A DNA stretch of 64,000 nucleotides from Nitratireductor pacificus pht-3B. Lineage in GTDB: Bacteria > Pseudomonadota > Alphaproteobacteria > Rhizobiales > Rhizobiaceae. Location of the stretch: NCBI RefSeq assembly GCF_000300335.1, contig NZ_AMRM01000004.1:1-64000 (forward strand). The letters are read 5' to 3'. Below the pieces are notes generated by a model that did not search any database, had not been told where the DNA came from, and was given only the letters and a program-made list of their open reading frames with translations. Shown one piece after another: positions 61,351-64,000 of this stretch. Position 1 is the stretch's first letter; each line of letters begins with the position of its first letter. The position numbers and the translations under genes were made by a program.

Positions 61351-64000
61351 TCAGGACGGCGTGTCATGCGGCTGGTCGTGCCGCTGTTTCGGCGCGGCGG
61401 TCAGGCGAAGATGTTCGCGCAGGCGGGCGAGGTCCGCCGCGAGGCGGACGGCGATCTGCTCGGCGTCCGCGTCCCTGCCCAGTGCCTCGCCGCGCGACAG
61501 CGCGAATTCGGCTGAGCGGATCACGTCGCGCCAGCGCGGGTTGAGCGGCAGGGTCTCGATCAGCAGATACTTGTCGAGCGTACGGGTCTGCAGCGAGGTC
61601 TTGTCGAGGCTGACGCGCCAGATGCCGCTCTCCTCGGCGAACTCGATGCGATCCTTGCCGCTGGCGCGGCGCCACAGATTGAGGCTGCCCGCCATGACCT
61701 GCACGATCAGCGCGCGATAGGCCTCGTCGACGGCGGCGGCCGAAACGGGTTCGTTGCGCTCCTCATGCGCCATGATCGGCAGGGCGCTGTCGATGGCCCC
61801 GCGCACGGAGACGAGCAGGCTTTCGGCCTCGATCGAGGCGTCGCTCAACACCAGCGCCATGCCGGATCCGGCTTCCGGCTCCAGTTCGAAGGCGTTGATG
61901 CTGAACTCGCGTCCTGCCAGGTGCAGCGTGGCGCTGCTTTCGCCGTCCGCGCGGCACTGGCTGTCGAGCAGGTTGACGATATCGGCGGGCAGCAGGGAGG
62001 CAAGCGGCGTGGCACGGTCGAGCGGCTTGCCGAAGATCGTCTCCGCCGCCCGGTTGGCATAGGTCACGACGCTCTTGTCGTTGACGCAGACGAGCCCGGC
62101 TTCCAGCGCGTCGAGCAGGCGTGCCATACGCCGCTGGGAAAGCCTGAGCGCGTCTTCCACCTGGATGCGCCGGTCGACCTCGTCGCGGAGCGCCAGGTTC
62201 TCCTCGGCCCGGCTGCGCGCGCGGCGGGCCTCGATCAGCGTCGAGATGCGCGTCAGGAGCTCGTCCTTGACGAAGGGCTTGACCACATAGTCGTTGGCGC
62301 CCGCCTCGAAACCGGAGATCATGTCGCGCGTGCGGCTGCGCGCCGTGACCATGATGATCGGCAGGTCGATCAGCGAGTGCTGCCGGCGCAGCGCCCTGGC
62401 CACCTCCAGCCCGGACATGTCGTTCATCATTACGTCGAGGATGACGAGGTCCGGCTTGTTCTCGCGCACCGCCTCTATGCCGGCGCGGCCGTTGTCGGCG
62501 CTGATCACGCGGTAGCCCTGCGGCAGAAGCACGTTGCGCAGCACCTGCAGATTGATCGGCTCGTCGTCGACGACGACGATGGTCGGCGCGTCGGCGCCGC
62601 CGTCGGACGGAGCGGGCGTTTCGAACGCGTCGAGCGGGTTGATGGTCTGGTGCAGGCCGCCCGGATACTTGCCGCGCGCCTGTTCGGCCGCGTCGGCGCC
62701 GGCGGCGGGCAGGCGCAGCACGAAGCGCGATCCCTGGCCGACCTCGCTCGTCGCCGTCAGCGTGCCGCCGAGCAGGGCGGCGAGATTGCGGGCGATGGCG
62801 AGGCCCAGCCCGGTGCCGCTCTTCTTCTGGGTGATGTCGATGTTGTCTGCCTGCTCGAGCGGCTGGAAGATGCGCTCGAGATTGTCCGGCGAGATGCCGC
62901 GCCCCGTATCCTCGACGGCAACCGCCACCGCATCGCCGTCCTGCCAGGCGGTGACATGGATATGCCCGTCATCGACATATTTGATGGCGTTGCCGATCAG
63001 GTTGTAGAGGATCTGCTCGAAGCGCACGGGGTCGGCCATCACCGGCGGCGTCTCGTCGGGAATATCGACCCGCAGGCTGACCGGCTCGCCGGAAAGCAGC
63101 GGCTCCGAAAGCAGCAGGACCTGCCGCACGCCGGTGGCCACGTCGACCGCCTGGATGTCGAGGCGCATCCGGCCCTGGCGGATACGGTAGAGATCGAGCA
63201 GATCGTCCACCAGCCGCGACAGGCGGCGTGCCGAGAAGGTGATGAGTTGCAGCTGGTTGCGCTGCGCGGGAGCGATGTCGCCTGCCGCGCCCGCCGACAG
63301 CGTTTCCGAAATGCCGATGATGCCGTTCAGCGGGGTGCGCAGTTCGTGCGATGTGTTGGCGAGGAACTGGTCCTTCATCCGGTCGGCCTGTTCCAGCGCG
63401 ACGTTCTTCTCGGCGACCTGGCTGATATGCTCTTCCAGCTCGCGGTTCTTCTGGCTGATCAGCTTCACCTGCTCGCGCAGCGCGTCGCGCATCCGGCCGA
63501 CGGCTTGCGAGAGTCGGGCGAACTCGGTCGGCTGGTCGAACCGTGGCAGCCGCATGTCGAGCGCGCCGGCGGCGACCGCCTCGGCGGCGTCGGTGACCGA
63601 TTTCAGCGGCCGCGTCTGTGAGCGCGCCAGGAACAGGGACAGGAGCAGGATGACCGGCAGGGCCAGCGCGCCGACGGTCAGGATGATGTCGCGAAGCTGC
63701 CTGCTGGCGGCGAAGGCCGAGGCGGCGTCTGCATCGACCGCGAGCAGCCAGCTTGCGTCCGGCAGGCGCAGATGTGTCCAGGCGGACAGGGCCGGCGCGC
63801 CGAGCAGTCCCGTATCGAGCATCGCCACCGCGCTCGGCGTCTCCATGTCGGCGGGGACCGTCACCGGTTCGCCGGGAGGCAGCGCGTTCCGGGCGGAAGA
63901 GGCGATCACCGTCCCGCGGGAGGAGATCAGGCTGAGCGTGCCGTTGGCTCCCTCGCGCCCGCCCATCAACGCCGCCAGCTTCTCCGCCGGCAGGCGCAGG
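61351..64000 (-). CDS. Hybrid sensor histidine kinase/response regulator, 5' end outside window
   Basis: Membrane-bound two-component hybrid, at least 880 residues here. Order: periplasmic sensor part (cut by window edge), one membrane helix (LTVGALALPVILLLSLFLA), HAMP, coiled coil, HisKA with phospho-His in NTSHELRTPLNGIIG, HATPase with NLIGNAIKYVDDG, DTGRGIS and GTGLGLAIA, a receiver with VVVDDEP and phospho-Asp in VILDVMMNDMSG, then a coiled coil, a PAS domain (LLDALEAGLVCVNDKSVVTY) and a C-terminal region I do not recognise, ending EHLRLTAAPKQRHDQ. The reading frame is open at 64000. No cognate regulator is adjacent. Confidence 0.9.
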   Translation of the reverse strand, partial: LRLPAEKLAALMGGREGANGTLSLISSRGTVIASSARNALPPGEPVTVPADMETPSAVAMLDTGLLGAPALSAWTHLRLPDASWLLAVDADAASAFAASRQLRDIILTVGALALPVILLLSLFLARSQTRPLKSVTDAAEAVAAGALDMRLPRFDQPTEFARLSQAVGRMRDALREQVKLISQKNRELEEHISQVAEKNVALEQADRMKDQFLANTSHELRTPLNGIIGISETLSAGAAGDIAPAQRNQLQLITFSARRLSRLVDDLLDLYRIRQGRMRLDIQAVDVATGVRQVLLLSEPLLSGEPVSLRVDIPDETPPVMADPVRFEQILYNLIGNAIKYVDDGHIHVTAWQDGDAVAVAVEDTGRGISPDNLERIFQPLEQADNIDITQKKSGTGLGLAIARNLAALLGGTLTATSEVGQGSRFVLRLPAAGADAAEQARGKYPGGLHQTINPLDAFETPAPSDGGADAPTIVVVDDEPINLQVLRNVLLPQGYRVISADNGRAGIEAVRENKPDLVILDVMMNDMSGLEVARALRRQHSLIDLPIIMVTARSRTRDMISGFEAGANDYVVKPFVKDELLTRISTLIEARRARSRAEENLALRDEVDRRIQVEDALRLSQRRMARLLDALEAGLVCVNDKSVVTYANRAAETIFGKPLDRATPLASLLPADIVNLLDSQCRADGESSATLHLAGREFSINAFELEPEAGSGMALVLSDASIEAESLLVSVRGAIDSALPIMAHEERNEPVSAAAVDEAYRALIVQVMAGSLNLWRRASGKDRIEFAEESGIWRVSLDKTSLQTRTLDKYLLIETLPLNPRWRDVIRSAEFALSRGEALGRDADAEQIAVRLAADLARLREHLRLTAAPKQRHDQPHDTPS

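Overview
The window is high-GC, gene-dense DNA of an alphaproteobacterium, most likely a member of the Hyphomicrobiales (Rhizobiales) of the Phyllobacteriaceae/Rhizobiaceae type. This is inferred from the Omp25/31-like porin-fold protein, the AtpB and RNase D sequence types, the abundance of peptide and NitT/TauT ABC transporters, and the dispersed palindromic intergenic repeats. No replication, phage or transposase genes are visible. Both edges cut genes: a class A penicillin-binding protein on the left and a hybrid sensor kinase on the right.

Layout. 1-6.9 kb: core genes (class A PBP, RNase D-like exonuclease, M20 dipeptidase, a lone BMP-family binding protein, msrA, a small membrane protein, tRNA-Ser(GGA)). 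7.2-16.3 kb: an accessory-looking stretch with a CPBP membrane protein, gdx and a stand-alone atpB each behind its own guanidine-II (mini-ykkC) riboswitch, ltrA, two GNAT acetyltransferases, LysR, a Tat-exported SDR, and a divergent soxR/MFS efflux pair with a SoxR-type operator. 16.5-17.8 kb: an outer-membrane protein made of two tandem beta-barrel units. 17.9-29.8 kb: a cell-wall recycling locus (anmK, serine hydrolase, a complete Dpp-like importer with fused ATPases, murQ, a BadF-type sugar kinase, a second murA) with a divergent MurR/RpiR-type regulator and two copies of a GGAATA-N3-TATTCC palindrome. 30.0-35.8 kb: NitT/TauT-type ABC system, ABM-domain protein, RidA, LysR, nitrilase. 35.9-38.2 kb: queFEDC behind a preQ1-I riboswitch. 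38.3-46.1 kb: M24 peptidase, XRE-cupin regulator and a peptide ABC system with its binding protein divergent from the permease genes, ending in a GAF protein. 46.3-59.2 kb: one codirectional locus (IclR, SelA-like PLP enzyme, RidA, DppF, DppD, COG3964 amidohydrolase, DppC, DppB, two paralogous binding proteins flanking a D-aminopeptidase-like enzyme); its dppD carries an exact 245-bp tandem duplication. 59.4-64 kb: GH20 hexosaminidase and the hybrid kinase.

How they work together. A theme is uptake and breakdown of peptides and cell-wall fragments: three peptide-type ABC importers lie in 40 kb, joined with AnmK, MurQ, a sugar kinase, serine hydrolases, GH20 and a D-aminopeptidase homologue. 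The least expected feature is a guanidine-II riboswitch in front of a lone, full-length F0 subunit a gene next to the guanidinium exporter gene. It suggests that part of the ATP synthase is remodelled when guanidine is present, which I do not know to be described.
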